A DNA stretch of 64,000 nucleotides from Neisseria arctica (GCF_022870905.1 NZ_CP091510.1:1798001-1862000); one strand, 5' to 3'. Shown: positions 47,024-56,430, counted from the stretch's first letter. The notes: generated by a model not told the origin, from the letters alone. Numbers and translations: made by a program.

Positions 47024-47465
47024 ATTCCCCCAAAAACATTTTTGGCGATTTTGTTCCAAGTATTGGCGTGGAATATGGCTACAACCTTTCTTCAGGCTGC
47101 AAATTCAATAACAATTATTTGTTTTAAATAATTATTTTTCCTACCAAATTTTAGTATTTTGCCATAAAAGATAAAGTTAATCGGCAAAACAAACTGCTTT
47201 AAATATATCGGCAAACATTTGCTTTGTTATAAAAATGCCGTCTGAAAATTTTCAGACGGCATTTTTACATCTTGATTTGTATCGTCTTTATCTTCGAGCT
47301 ATTAAATTTCCTTAAAAAATAAAATTAAAATATTAACAATATTTAATGTTTCCAAGTAGGAAAACATCTTTCAACAAAATACCCGTTTATCCGCCGAGTG
47401 CGCACGGGTACACTGCATTTCATCGAGACAAAACAGCTCCCGAAAACATTTCAAAACAGGAAAAA
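47024..47465. other. Gene-free AT-rich region after miaA
   Basis: No gene is seen. A DUS-pair terminator lies at 47231-47266. The 200 bases before the next gene are AT-rich and should hold its promoter, though no convincing -35/-10 pair stands out. Confidence 0.5.
47231..47266. terminator. DUS-pair terminator after miaA
   Basis: An 18-bp perfect palindrome pair AAAAATGCCGTCTGAAAA and its complement with no spacer bases, A- and T-runs outside. Confidence 0.85.
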
Positions 47466-47738
47466 ATGATGAAAAAACTTATCTTAGCCAGCGTACTGGG
47501 TTTCACCGCAACTGCCGCCTTAGCCAGTGGCGCACCAACGGACAACTACCCTTACGGTTTCCAACCACATGCGGATCTTGAAGCTCGCGGTTTGGTAAAA
47601 CCAGCCCCCACCTCAGTGCTGGGCGCAGCTAAAAACGATGACAGTGTAAAACTGGTTTATACAGGTGATCGCGACGGAGCGGATTATAACCTCTTCACCA
47701 TCGACAATTTCCGCGCCCGCCACGCTGACCAACGCTAA
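47466..47738 (+). CDS. Small exported protein of unknown function
   Basis: A 90-residue predicted secreted protein. A classical signal peptide (KKLILASVLGFTATAALAS) is probably cleaved after ALA at residue 20. The mature part is polar and Cys-free: PTDNYPYGFQPHADLEARGL, then KLVYTGDRDGADYNLFTIDN and a basic end RARHADQR. GGAAAAA precedes the ATG at 47466; a second ATG follows, and an upstream in-frame ATG gives a non-signal extension. I do not recognise the family. It stands alone between terminators. Confidence 0.75.
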   Translation: MMKKLILASVLGFTATAALASGAPTDNYPYGFQPHADLEARGLVKPAPTSVLGAAKNDDSVKLVYTGDRDGADYNLFTIDNFRARHADQR

Positions 47739-48265
47739 CCCGCTACTATCCGGCCTATAAGAACTATCAGGGTAAAACACAAATCATACAATAATTGTCG
47801 GAATAAAATTCCAACCTTATACGGCTAATACTTTGCCTTTTTTGTGAATTTTATCCCGCAGCTCTTTTCTGAACATTGCTTAATCCACATCAGCAAATCA
47901 GATTACTGCCAAACCAGCCGGTTGAAATACATACGGCCTGAACTCCAGCAGGTCAGATGATTTATTTTTAAACCGTGTATGTGCACTATCCCTGCCTGAT
48001 TTATATGGGTCGAACAAAGGCCGTCTGAAATATTCATTTTCAGACGGCCTTTTCCTAAAAATATTTATCTTTGAATTATTAATCTTAATCGAGGTAAAAA
48101 GTATACACCACCTCTTTACCCACCTACACTGCTAAATAAAAGCATATAAAACAATAATCTGATTATACCAATGGATAACCTCATTGCCATAAGGGCAATA
48201 GATGCGTTCTGCCCGCCGGGAATAAACTCTCTTTTACCCACTGCAATCAAAATAGAAAGAAAAAC
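47739..48265. other. Gene-free region with DUS-pair terminator
   Basis: Nothing coding is recognised. AAAGGCCGTCTGAAA (48016-48030) and TTTCAGACGGCCTTT (48038-48052) form a terminator. The remaining sequence is AT-rich and may include the former promoter of the broken gene at 48266. Confidence 0.55.
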
Positions 48266-48728
48266 ATGAAGATCAAAATCTTACCAATCATCGGCTTATT
48301 CTTTTTAAGTGCATGCGCCACTTCTATTACCGGCCAATCCGCATCAACGTTGGAACGCAACAAAGCCAATGTGTTGGCTTTTTATGATTTGACTTTCAAT
48401 CAGCACAAGCCCGAGCAAGCAGTTGAACGCTATATCGGTCAGGAATATCTGTAACATAACCCCCGTATACCCGACGGCGGGCAGGCACTATATAGATGCA
48501 CTCACGCCGTTTTTTCAAAAATATCCGCAATCACGCCCGCATATCAAACGAGTAGTCGCCGAAGGTGATTTGGTGGTACTTCACGTCAACAGTAAAAAAA
48601 CACCAGAGGATCCCGGCAATGCGGTAGTAGATATTTTCCACCTGAACAATAACGGTAAGATTGTAGAACATTGGGACATCAGTATGCCTGTTCCCGAAAG
48701 CAGTGCAAGCGGTCGAGGTATGTTTTAA
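48266..48728 (+). pseudogene. Broken NTF2/SnoaL-like lipoprotein gene
   Basis: Remnant of a gene for an exported NTF2-fold (SnoaL-like) protein. The start is intact: signal peptide and lipobox LSAC (C17), then NVLAFYDLTFNQHKPEQAVE. It stops at TAA 48452-48454, where relatives have a residue such as Gln before HNP (CAA to TAA is a one-base change). Reading on in frame gives HNPRIPDGGQA, after which a frameshift near 48485-48490 moves coding to the other frame, ending with VDIFHLNNNGKIVEHWD as in intact members. Two independent lesions argue for a true pseudogene rather than a sequencing error. Confidence 0.85.
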
Positions 48729-48764
48729 TTCTTCCGAGAGTTTTTGTCGGCAATGCGAAAAAAT

Positions 48765-49253
48765 TTATCCGATAAGGGTAAATTTTTCCGCGTTATCCTG
48801 CACATATTCCGCCGCCGTGATCAAATCTTGATCCGCCGTATCGTAGTAATCGGCGTCCAACTCTTCAAAATCACCAAAGCGCGCACGAATATCGTCCAGC
48901 GGAATTTCCTGTGCCGACAATTCTTCTATGGCTTCTCCGTGCTTAATATACAAAGCTTTAGCTTTATCAAGTATTTTCGGTGTCGGTTTGATACGCCAGC
49001 GGCGCAAGCTGTCGGCCAGAGGATTCATCAATACATATTCGCCGTAGCCGGCTGCAATCAACTGGATAAAACCGCCCTCTTGTACTTGGCTATCTAAATA
49101 ACAATATGCCAAGAGCGTATGCTGTTCATCGTTCAACGCTGCCATTTCGGTATCGCCATGCTCTTGGGCGTAAGCCAAATAGGCATCGCTTAAAGTATAA
49201 AGAAAAGCCGCCGGATCTTGCGGATCATATTCGGGTAAAGACAAACGGTTCAT
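48765..49253 (-). CDS. DMP19 family protein (DNA mimic, DUF4375)
   Basis: A 162-residue acidic protein from the ATG at 49253 (nine upstream in-frame codons discarded). The core QVQEGGFIQLIAAGYGEYVL near 76 and LADSLRRWRIKPTPKILDKA fit the DMP19/DUF4375 family. The C-terminus is strikingly acidic: FGDFEELDADYYDTADQDLI. In meningococcus DMP19 is a dimeric dsDNA mimic that binds the repressor NHTF and keeps it off its operator. Whether this paralogue does the same is inference. It stands alone, convergent with the broken gene. Confidence 0.8.
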   Translation of the reverse strand: MNRLSLPEYDPQDPAAFLYTLSDAYLAYAQEHGDTEMAALNDEQHTLLAYCYLDSQVQEGGFIQLIAAGYGEYVLMNPLADSLRRWRIKPTPKILDKAKALYIKHGEAIEELSAQEIPLDDIRARFGDFEELDADYYDTADQDLITAAEYVQDNAEKFTLIG

Positions 49254-49383
49254 AACCACATCTCTTTCAAATTCAATCAATATTCTTTACAAAAATCCAC
49301 CGGCTGTTTTCATGCCGTCTGAAACGGGGTCGCCAAAAACAAACAAGCGGCTGCAATCTGAACTAAGCCGCTTGTTTCGTGGG

Positions 49384-50553
49384 TTAAACTTCGATACGGT
49401 TGGGCGTAAACGTTTCCCATTTGTTGCAGGCCGGACAGTGCCAAAAAAATACCTGTGATTTAAAATGGCAGTTTCGGCAACGGTACATCACCGCTTTTTG
49501 CAATTGCCGGCCGACTACCGCGCGCATCATATCCGCATCTGCCTTCCAAGTCGGATCCATTTCGCTAATCTGCAAACCCAGCAAACGGTAAACGCCTTGC
49601 AAATCGGGCTTCTGGCGTACCAAGTCTATGGCTGTTTGGGCCGCGGCGGCTTCACCGTGAAGCAGTAGTGATTTTTCATAAATCACATTAATCAAATCAA
49701 GCTGCGGAAAGGTTTTCGCATAACCCGTCAGTACATTCAAACCCTCTTGCGGCTTACCCAAAGCATCATAGGCATCATACAAACGCTCGCCCACCATGCT
49801 CAGATAAGCATGGTTTTGCTTTTCAATCGCGGTATAAGCATCAATTGCGGCCTGAAGATTGCCCTGTTTTTGCTCGATATCGCCCAAAATCATATTGGCG
49901 CGGGTACATTTTCGATTGGCATCCAAGGCTTTACGCACTTCTTGGCGAGCCGTCTCAAAATCAGATTGAAACAACGCAGCCTGCGCCAACTCGCAATGGA
50001 ATTGGGCGATTTCAAATTGGTAAGTCTGCTCGTCATGACTGAGCAACTGAGCCATTTCAATCGCCTTGCCCCAGTCGCGGTCTTGCTGGTAAATGCCCAA
50101 CAGCACCTCACGGGCATCTTTAGCCATATTGCCGTTTTGCAAACCGAGAAAAATCTGTTCGGCACGGTCAACCAACCCTGCGCTTTGGTAGTTCTGCCCG
50201 AGCTCGAACAAAACCCGCTCGCGCTTTTCGCCCACGGTATCGGGTGCATCCAATAAAGCTTTATGCATCGCAATCGCTTTATCATTCTCACCGCGTTGGC
50301 GGTAAAGTTTGCCCAAAGTTAAATTAAGTTCGTACGACTGCGGCTGCAAATCGGTTACTTCGGCCAATTCTCTGGCAGCGCGCCCTGTTTGGCGGTCTAC
50401 CAACGCATCCAAACTTTTATAAAAACCGGCAGGAACAGTTTTAGCGTGTTTCAATACCGTTTTCATGTCTACCCGAGCCGCAAACCAACCCATTGCAAAA
50501 AATACCGGCAGCAGGAAAATCGGCAGCAGCCACATCCAAATTTCATTATCCAT
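49384..50553 (-). CDS. lapB: Lipopolysaccharide assembly protein LapB (YciM)
   Basis: TPR protein anchored by an N-terminal helix (residues 5-24, MWLLPIFLLPVFFAMGWFAA) that regulates LPS synthesis by controlling LpxC turnover with FtsH. 389 residues, as in E. coli. TPR repeats span about 65-300. The C-terminal rubredoxin-type metal site is CRNC and CPAC, ending WETFTPN. It follows lapA by six bases, as in many proteobacteria. Confidence 0.95.
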   Translation of the reverse strand: MDNEIWMWLLPIFLLPVFFAMGWFAARVDMKTVLKHAKTVPAGFYKSLDALVDRQTGRAARELAEVTDLQPQSYELNLTLGKLYRQRGENDKAIAMHKALLDAPDTVGEKRERVLFELGQNYQSAGLVDRAEQIFLGLQNGNMAKDAREVLLGIYQQDRDWGKAIEMAQLLSHDEQTYQFEIAQFHCELAQAALFQSDFETARQEVRKALDANRKCTRANMILGDIEQKQGNLQAAIDAYTAIEKQNHAYLSMVGERLYDAYDALGKPQEGLNVLTGYAKTFPQLDLINVIYEKSLLLHGEAAAAQTAIDLVRQKPDLQGVYRLLGLQISEMDPTWKADADMMRAVVGRQLQKAVMYRCRNCHFKSQVFFWHCPACNKWETFTPNRIEV

Positions 50554-50559
50554 ACGCGC

Positions 50560-50886
50560 TTATTCCGCCTTGGATACGGTAGTTGGTACGACAACCGTTT
50601 CAGAAGCGGCGGGAGTCTGCAGATCCTGTTCGCCCATACGCGCGGTTTTCTTCACTTCTGCCCGAAGACGGTTATTTTCGCTACGCAAGCGCAGCAAACG
50701 CCCGAACATTGCAAAAATACCAAACACGGTTCCAACTACAAATGCGCCGAACAACACGACAATCAGCGGCAAGCTTACTTCATAGCCGGGTAGGTAGAAA
50801 AATTGAACGGTCTGTACATTACTGACAGCTAGCAACAAAAATACCAATAAAATAAGTATCTTAAAAATTAAGGAAATGGCTTTCAT
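50560..50886 (-). CDS. lapA: LPS assembly protein LapA-domain protein
   Basis: A small inner-membrane protein of 108 residues, DUF1049/LapA type, with two helices (residues about 5-24 and 38-62), LAVSNVQTVQFFYLPGYEVSL between them and a coiled coil (RSENNRLRAEVKK) after. The ATG at 50886 is spaced well from GGAG; the ATG just before it (50889) is also possible. It forms an operon with lapB, in which LapA is thought to sit with LapB near the LPS assembly machinery. Confidence 0.9.
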   Translation of the reverse strand: MKAISLIFKILILLVFLLLAVSNVQTVQFFYLPGYEVSLPLIVVLFGAFVVGTVFGIFAMFGRLLRLRSENNRLRAEVKKTARMGEQDLQTPAASETVVVPTTVSKAE

Positions 50887-51215
50887 CATCACACTCCGAT
50901 AAAAAACAAGACATCCGGCCAATAGGCAGAAAGGAGATTATTATTAGTTTAAACGATTTTAGTACCTTTGCGTTATCCGATATGCCGTTATCCCTCGAGC
51001 CGTATGGTTGCCTGCACACAATCTGTATAATAGAATAATCGGATATTCAGGCCGTCTGAAACTCTCCGGCAGCTGCCACACGCACCGCGCCGGTTTTATA
51101 AAACGATTTATCCTACCGTTATCCGTGCTGCGTACCGCTCAGCCGTTTCCCGCCTGAAACTTACAGTATTCATCCAACACAAGTTTCAAATCTACTCAGA
51201 AGAAAGAAAGACATC
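50887..51215. other. Divergent promoter region of lapA and ilvE
   Basis: No gene is seen. TATAAT near 51026-51031 could be a -10 for ilvE, without a good -35. A single DUS lies near 51049. AGAAAGAAAG just before 51216 is the ilvE ribosome site. Confidence 0.4.
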
Positions 51216-52145
51216 ATGGCTCAGACAATGGACGATCGCGACGGAAAAATTTGGTACAACGGCACATTGGTGGATTGGCGCGAGGCCAAAACCCATGTTC
51301 TTACCCATACTCTGCACTACGGCATGGGCGTATTCGAAGGCGTGCGTGCTTACGAAACCGCCGAAGGCCCGGCTATTTTCCGTTTGCAAGAACACACCGA
51401 CCGCTTGTTTAACTCTGCAAAAATCACCGGCATGCAGCTGCCGTTCAGCAAAGAAGAAATCAATCAGGCGCATATCGATGTTGTCAAAGCCAACGGCCTG
51501 AGTTCGTGCTACTTCCGCCCGATGGCATTTTACGGCTCGGCCAAACTCGGTATTGCGCCGAAAGAAGACGATGTCCAAGTTATCGTAGCCGCTTGGGCGT
51601 GGGGCGCCTATCTCGGCGAAGAAGGGCTCAAACGCGGGATCCGATGCAAAATCAGCTCGTTTACCCGGCACCACCCCAACATTACCATGATCAAAGCCAA
51701 AGCCAACGGCAACTACATGAATTCGATTATGGCTAATACGGAGGCCCAGCAGGGCGGTTACGATGAAGCTATCTTGCTGGATGCACAAGGTTATGTTGCC
51801 GAAGGATCGGGGGAAAATATTTTTGTGGTGAAAGATAATGTTCTCTACACCCCCGCTTTAGACGTTGCATTAGACGGCATTACCCGCCGTACCGTTATCA
51901 CCATCGCTAAAGAAATCGGCCTCGAAGTAGTAGAAAAACGTATTACCCGCGACGAACTCTATATTGCCGACGAAGTATTCTTCACCGGCACGGCAGCCGA
52001 AGTAACACCCATACGCGAAATCGATAACCGCCAAATTGGTATCGGCGAACGCGGCCCGGTTACTACCGACATCCAAAGCCGCTTTTTCGATATCGTGTGC
52101 GGCCGCAATCCCGCCTACCGCCATTTGCTGACTTATGTAAAATAA
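51216..52145 (+). CDS. ilvE: Branched-chain amino acid aminotransferase IlvE
   Basis: PLP-dependent class IV aminotransferase making valine, leucine and isoleucine. 309 residues, like E. coli. The start DDRDGKIWYNGTLVDWREAK is typical; HYGMGVFEGVRAYET near 40 lines the active site; and the PLP lysine lies in ITMIKAKANGNYMNSIMAN near 155-170. DEAILLDAQGYVAEGSGENIF near 190 is the class IV signature. It stands alone, followed by an inverted DUS pair. Confidence 0.96.
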   Translation: MAQTMDDRDGKIWYNGTLVDWREAKTHVLTHTLHYGMGVFEGVRAYETAEGPAIFRLQEHTDRLFNSAKITGMQLPFSKEEINQAHIDVVKANGLSSCYFRPMAFYGSAKLGIAPKEDDVQVIVAAWAWGAYLGEEGLKRGIRCKISSFTRHHPNITMIKAKANGNYMNSIMANTEAQQGGYDEAILLDAQGYVAEGSGENIFVVKDNVLYTPALDVALDGITRRTVITIAKEIGLEVVEKRITRDELYIADEVFFTGTAAEVTPIREIDNRQIGIGERGPVTTDIQSRFFDIVCGRNPAYRHLLTYVK

Positions 52146-52154
52146 GCTTTTTCA

Positions 52155-52183
52155 GGCCGTCTGAATGCGTTTCAGACGGCCTA
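52155..52183. terminator. DUS-pair terminator after ilvE
   Basis: AGGCCGTCTGAA (52155-52166) pairs with TTCAGACGGCCT (52172-52183), with a T-rich left flank. Confidence 0.75.
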
Positions 52184-52216
52184 TTCGAATCTATATCCGA
52201 TATGAAAGAAACATAT

Positions 52217-52399
52217 ATGAACGACCAAACCATCGTTATCACACCACACGATTTACCGCTGCATTGTTCAGGCCCGCAAAATGAAACTTGGAACGGCCAC
52301 CCGCGCGTATTTTTGCCGATCGAATCCAACAGCTCTATCGAATGCCCGTATTGCGGCGCCGTCTACCATTTGGAAGGCGAAGCCAAAGGCCACCATTAA
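52217..52399 (+). CDS. CHCC-type zinc-finger protein
   Basis: A 60-residue protein of the zf-CHCC family. The four metal ligands are visible: C17, H28, C43 and C46 (IECPYCGAVYHL). The mitochondrial homologue is a complex I assembly subunit (NDUFS6); the bacterial function is not established. I chose the ATG at 52217, which has AAAGAAA upstream, over one five codons earlier (52202). A lipoprotein gene follows 17 bases downstream, and both could share a transcript starting before 52200. Confidence 0.85.
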   Translation: MNDQTIVITPHDLPLHCSGPQNETWNGHPRVFLPIESNSSIECPYCGAVYHLEGEAKGHH

Positions 52400-52416
52400 C
52401 AGCAGCGGGATACAAC

Positions 52417-52767
52417 ATGATGCGCCGATATCTTCCCCTTTTATTGGCTGCCCTACTTAGCGCATGCGGTTCACAACGTGCCGTGCGCCCCGAAGCTCCT
52501 ACGCCGGTTGTCGCCGAGATACAAAACAACACCATCTCTTACCGGGCAGCCAACGGCAGACGCATCACAGCCGTTTATCTCAACGACCGCAGCCCGCTGG
52601 CCGTTGAGCTTCGCCAAGGCAGTACGGTAGAGGTTCTGACCCAAGTGAGCGCATGGGCGCAAGGGGCGGAATATAGTAACGGCAATACCCGCTGGCATGT
52701 TCAAGACAATGCAGCCACCCTCATCCGCCGTAACCAAAAAATCCGATACCAAGAAACAGACAGCTGA
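52417..52767 (+). CDS. Small lipoprotein with SH3-like C-terminal part
   Basis: A 116-residue predicted lipoprotein. The signal peptide RRYLPLLLAALLSAC ends in lipobox LSAC (C17). The mature part, with ISYRAANGRRITAVYLNDRS and LRQGSTVEVLTQVSAWAQGA, then HVQDNAATLIRR, has a short beta-rich pattern somewhat like a bacterial SH3 domain. I do not recognise the family. Upstream in-frame codons overlap the zinc-finger gene and are not coding. It follows that gene by 17 bases. Confidence 0.75.
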   Translation: MMRRYLPLLLAALLSACGSQRAVRPEAPTPVVAEIQNNTISYRAANGRRITAVYLNDRSPLAVELRQGSTVEVLTQVSAWAQGAEYSNGNTRWHVQDNAATLIRRNQKIRYQETDS

Positions 52768-52987
52768 TTGGTTCTAAAATCCGATGCCTATACCTCAAAA
52801 CATTTGCAATCTCGGATAAGCACCTCTTTAATATAAAATCGATAAAGCAAATGACCAAGTAGCTAAAAATACCCGGATACCAGATAAAAACGGTATCTGA
52901 AAATGGCAGTATCGAGAAAATGAAAAGCGGCATTGCCTCAAAATATTTGCTTAACCGCACAACTCTTCCCACAGAACCCCGGCCTAC

Positions 52988-54013
52988 ATGACATCTAAAA
53001 AAATCCTGATTATTTCTCCCAGCTGGATCGGCGATTGCGTTATGACTCAACCGCTTTATTGTCGGCTACACGAGCTGCATCCAGGCTGCCAAATCGATGT
53101 ATTCGCCCCCAAATGGTCTATGGCCGTATTCGAGCGCATGCCCGAAATAAACCGTGTTTTCGAAAATCCCTTCGGTCACGGCGCGATCGAACTGAAAAAA
53201 CGCTGGCAGGTGGGACGGGAGCTAGGCAAACAAGGCTACGACCAGGTTATCGTGTTACCGGGTTCGCTAAAATCCGCCATCATTGCCGCTGCTACAGGCA
53301 TCAAGCGGCGCACCGGATATGTGGGTGAATCACGCTATTTTCTGTTAAACGATATCCGCAAACTCGACAAAGCCGCCCTGCCGCTCATGGTAGACCGCTA
53401 TACTGCACTGGCTTATGACCGCCAAAACGATTTTAACGGCCACTCCGATAATCCTGCATTCAAAATCGCCCCCAAAAGCCAGGCCGAAGCATTAAGTAAA
53501 TACAGCTTGGATAACAACCGCCCTATCGTAGCTTTCTGTCCGGGCGCAGAATACGGCCCTGCCAAACGTTGGCCTGCTGCTCATTTTGCCGACTTGGCGA
53601 AACGCTATGCACAGCAAGGCTGGCAAATTTGGCTCTTTGGTTCGCAAAAAGATTTTGAAATAGCGGATGAAATCAACCGTCTTTCAGACGGCCTTTGTCA
53701 AAATCTATGCGGTAAAACCAGCTTAGCCGAAGCCATAGACCTACTTGCTTGCGCTGATACCGTTGTTTGCAATGATAGCGGATTAATGCACCTGGCTGCC
53801 GCCCTAGGTTGTAAAGTGGCCGCCATCTACGGTTCATCCAGCCCGGATCACACGCCGCCGCTCAGCCCGCAGGCAAAAATCATCAGCTTGAATTTGGAAT
53901 GCTCCCCCTGCTTCAAACGGGAATGTCCGCTTGGGCACACAGACTGCCTGAATAAACTTTCTCCACAATTGGTATGGGAAAAAGTACACGAGACTTCCCG
54001 ACATGGAAATTAA
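52988..54013 (+). CDS. waaF: ADP-heptose--LPS heptosyltransferase II WaaF
   Basis: GT9 glycosyltransferase that adds the second heptose to the LOS inner core on the cytoplasmic side. 341 residues. ILIISPSWIGDCVMTQPLY at the start is the WaaF signature, and VIVLPGSLKSAIIAAATGIK near 86, PGAEYGPAKRWPAAHFADLA near 185 and NDSGLMHLAAALGCKVAAIYGSSSP near 260 are conserved. In Neisseria this gene is known as rfaF. One DUS lies inside. It stands alone with 220 non-coding bases upstream, which include an imperfect hairpin near 52873. Confidence 0.95.
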   Translation: MTSKKILIISPSWIGDCVMTQPLYCRLHELHPGCQIDVFAPKWSMAVFERMPEINRVFENPFGHGAIELKKRWQVGRELGKQGYDQVIVLPGSLKSAIIAAATGIKRRTGYVGESRYFLLNDIRKLDKAALPLMVDRYTALAYDRQNDFNGHSDNPAFKIAPKSQAEALSKYSLDNNRPIVAFCPGAEYGPAKRWPAAHFADLAKRYAQQGWQIWLFGSQKDFEIADEINRLSDGLCQNLCGKTSLAEAIDLLACADTVVCNDSGLMHLAAALGCKVAAIYGSSSPDHTPPLSPQAKIISLNLECSPCFKRECPLGHTDCLNKLSPQLVWEKVHETSRHGN

Positions 54014-54036
54014 GAAACCATCCGTCATATAGAAAA

Positions 54037-54070
54037 AATAAGCCGCATATCCAAACATATGCGGCTTATT
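54037..54070. terminator. Terminator after waaF (AATAAGCCGCATAT stem)
   Basis: A 14-bp perfect stem AATAAGCCGCATAT / ATATGCGGCTTATT with a six-base loop and A/T flanks. Its arms repeat the terminator at 32037-32073. Confidence 0.88.
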
Positions 54071-54254
54071 TCTGCTTAACTATATAAATACTTACATAAA
54101 ATACAACGGCAAAACCGCTTATTCTACAACTATGGCGTTCTATTGCAGTAATGGCTGAAAATTATCAAGCTTATACATCCGCAATTTTTCAGACGGCCTA
54201 GCCCGCCCAATCAGTAATCTCTTCAGCGGCAGCTATACGCGGCCTATCCATGCA

Positions 54255-55745
54255 CTACAACAGCGGGCTCATCAAACGTACTGTATTTTCAACTAATCCC
54301 CACCATCTCGGGCGCAAACGCCATACACCGGCATCAATACGGCGGCTATCGGCCAGATAAGCATACTGACGGCCGGCAATTTCTGCCGTCATCGTACGGT
54401 CATAAATGGCCAAGCTGATCTCCAAATTAAGGAAAAAGCTGCGCATATCCATGTTTACCGTGCCGAAAAGAGCATAGTCGTCATCTACGGTCAGCGTTTT
54501 CGCATGTAACAAACCGCCTTCATACAAAGCAATATTCACACCTGCTTCGAGTAAAATCGGGTAATACGCGCGAGATGCATAACGCACCATCAGTGAATCA
54601 ACCTTAGCCGGCAAAATCAATGTAACCTCCACGCCCCGACGAGCAGCAGTCGTGAGTGCCAACAGCAGAGGCTCATCCGGAATAAAATAAGGTGTCGTAA
54701 TCATCAGCCTGCGTTCGGCCGCATGAATTGCCGAAATAATCGTATCGTAAATCACCCTTTCGGCTTGGTTGGGTGCAGAAGGAATCACTTGGGCCACAAT
54801 ATTGCCGGCCATTCTTTTCCCGGGCATAAGGGCTGAAATCTGCTCGGCAAAGCCTTTTAAATACTGCTGGACTTCTGCCAGATTACGATCATCTTCTACC
54901 GCCACATCGGCATAAAACACTGCAGCCATTTCCAACACCAGCGGCCCGCTGCACCGCATCATGACATCCACCCACTCGCCGACACCCGCATTTTGTTTGA
55001 AATAACGCGGATCAACCAAGTTAAAGCTACCCGTATAGCCGATTTTTTTATCGATAATCAATATTTTACGGTGATTTCTTAAATCAGTACGGGTAAATAG
55101 CGAACGCCAAAGCCCTACCGGCAAGGCACTTTCTACTTTCACTTTGGCCGCCCGCAAACGACGCGGCCAATAGCTTCGAAAAAAAGCCTTACTACCGACC
55201 GCGTCTGCCAACACCATGCAATCCACTCCACGCTGCGCCGCTTCTTCCAATGCCTCTAATAAAGTTTCTATGCGACCTTGAGGATCAATAATGTAAAAAA
55301 CCAAAACGCAGGAATGGCAGGCGGTACGGATATCGTCAAGCATACTGTCGAGAATGCTTTCGGTCGTGTAAAGCAAACTCATCGCATTGCTGTTGGTCGC
55401 GTAAAGCCCGGTAACCGATGAAGAAAGCTGGCTGATACCGCGGTAATGCGGCGACAAATCATCGCGTATTTCCAAATGAACATCAGCCAAATAACGTTCG
55501 CTGACTTCGGTATAGAAACGGTTCATCTCGGCCGTTCGTTTTGCGCGAGCCGTTCCTAACCTCGGCTCCCCCAACAACAAATACAGCGCCACACCTATAA
55601 ACGGCACGACAAAGAATAAAATCAACCAGGCAAAAGTATTGCCGATATTGCGCTGTTTATACAAAACCCGCAAAGCACAACCCAAAACCGCCAAGCCGTG
55701 CAAATACAATACAATCTCACCCCAAGTAATTTGAATACCGCTCAT
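54255..55745 (-). CDS. cls: Cardiolipin synthase (phospholipase D family)
   Basis: Makes cardiolipin from phosphatidylglycerol in the inner membrane. 496 residues from the ATG at 55745, preceded by TAGGTGGAT; a GTG two codons earlier is also possible. Two N-terminal helices (VLYLHGLAVLGCALRVLYK and FAWLILFFVVPFIGVALYLLL) are followed by two PLD motifs: HRKILIIDKKIGYTGSFN near 220-237 and HAKTLTVDDDYALFGTVNMD near 412-431. This is ClsA-type architecture. It stands alone between waaF (convergent) and the YqaA-type gene. Confidence 0.94.
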   Translation of the reverse strand: MSGIQITWGEIVLYLHGLAVLGCALRVLYKQRNIGNTFAWLILFFVVPFIGVALYLLLGEPRLGTARAKRTAEMNRFYTEVSERYLADVHLEIRDDLSPHYRGISQLSSSVTGLYATNSNAMSLLYTTESILDSMLDDIRTACHSCVLVFYIIDPQGRIETLLEALEEAAQRGVDCMVLADAVGSKAFFRSYWPRRLRAAKVKVESALPVGLWRSLFTRTDLRNHRKILIIDKKIGYTGSFNLVDPRYFKQNAGVGEWVDVMMRCSGPLVLEMAAVFYADVAVEDDRNLAEVQQYLKGFAEQISALMPGKRMAGNIVAQVIPSAPNQAERVIYDTIISAIHAAERRLMITTPYFIPDEPLLLALTTAARRGVEVTLILPAKVDSLMVRYASRAYYPILLEAGVNIALYEGGLLHAKTLTVDDDYALFGTVNMDMRSFFLNLEISLAIYDRTMTAEIAGRQYAYLADSRRIDAGVWRLRPRWWGLVENTVRLMSPLL

Positions 55746-55809
55746 ATCCACCTATTTTTTAGCACAGTTTACGGCAGCAAGAGGCCGTCTGAAACCGTAT
55801 CTCTACCGT

Positions 55810-56217
55810 TCAAATAACAACCGCAGCTCCCAACAAAGCCGCATAACGTAAAAATTTCCCTGCTATCAACATCAAAGTGCTATGCCAAACATTCAAACGC
55901 AACCAGCCAGCGGCAATCGGTAAGCCGTCGCCTATGACAGGCACCCAAGCCAATAAAAGTGTCCATACGCCCCACCGTTTCAGCCAAGCCAACACTTTTT
56001 CAGACGGCTGCTTTTTAGGAGGAATCAACCGCCCCATAGCATAAGACACCACACTGCCCAAGCCGTTTGCCAAGCCGGCTACCAATAAAATAATTGCCCA
56101 ATGTTGTGGGTAAACATGCAATGCGGCCAAAAAAGCAGCTTCCGAAGTTCCGGGCAGAATGGTTGCCGAAGTAAATGCCGACACCGCCAAGCCGCCCAAA
56201 GCCCAAACTATATCCAT
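55810..56217 (-). CDS. YqaA family membrane protein (VTT/DedA-like)
   Basis: An integral membrane protein of 135 residues with about four helices. ALGGLAVSAFTSATILPGTSEAAF at the start and AGLANGLGSVVSYAMGRLIPP near 50 are the YqaA/VTT-domain pattern, and WVPVIGDGLPIAAGWLRL near 95 is the conserved second half. DedA/VTT proteins are thought to flip undecaprenyl phosphate or other lipids; the YqaA branch is uncharacterised. It lies just upstream of cls on the same strand with a DUS in between and one inside. Confidence 0.85.
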   Translation of the reverse strand: MDIVWALGGLAVSAFTSATILPGTSEAAFLAALHVYPQHWAIILLVAGLANGLGSVVSYAMGRLIPPKKQPSEKVLAWLKRWGVWTLLLAWVPVIGDGLPIAAGWLRLNVWHSTLMLIAGKFLRYAALLGAAVVI

Positions 56218-56430
56218 AAAAATCGCGCCGTTAATACACGGCGGTTATTTTATCGGAAAGCACCACGGCAGTCTTTAAAATGGCCTCTCTTCTGAAATAT
56301 ACCGCCAAACCAATTCTCAATAGCCCGTACCATCGGCCAATGTTCGGATTGATACCAACACTTTATGTTCTACCCGATAGAACCCCACACCTCAAATTTA
56401 CAATAAATACAAGCTTGGCTATCAACATAT

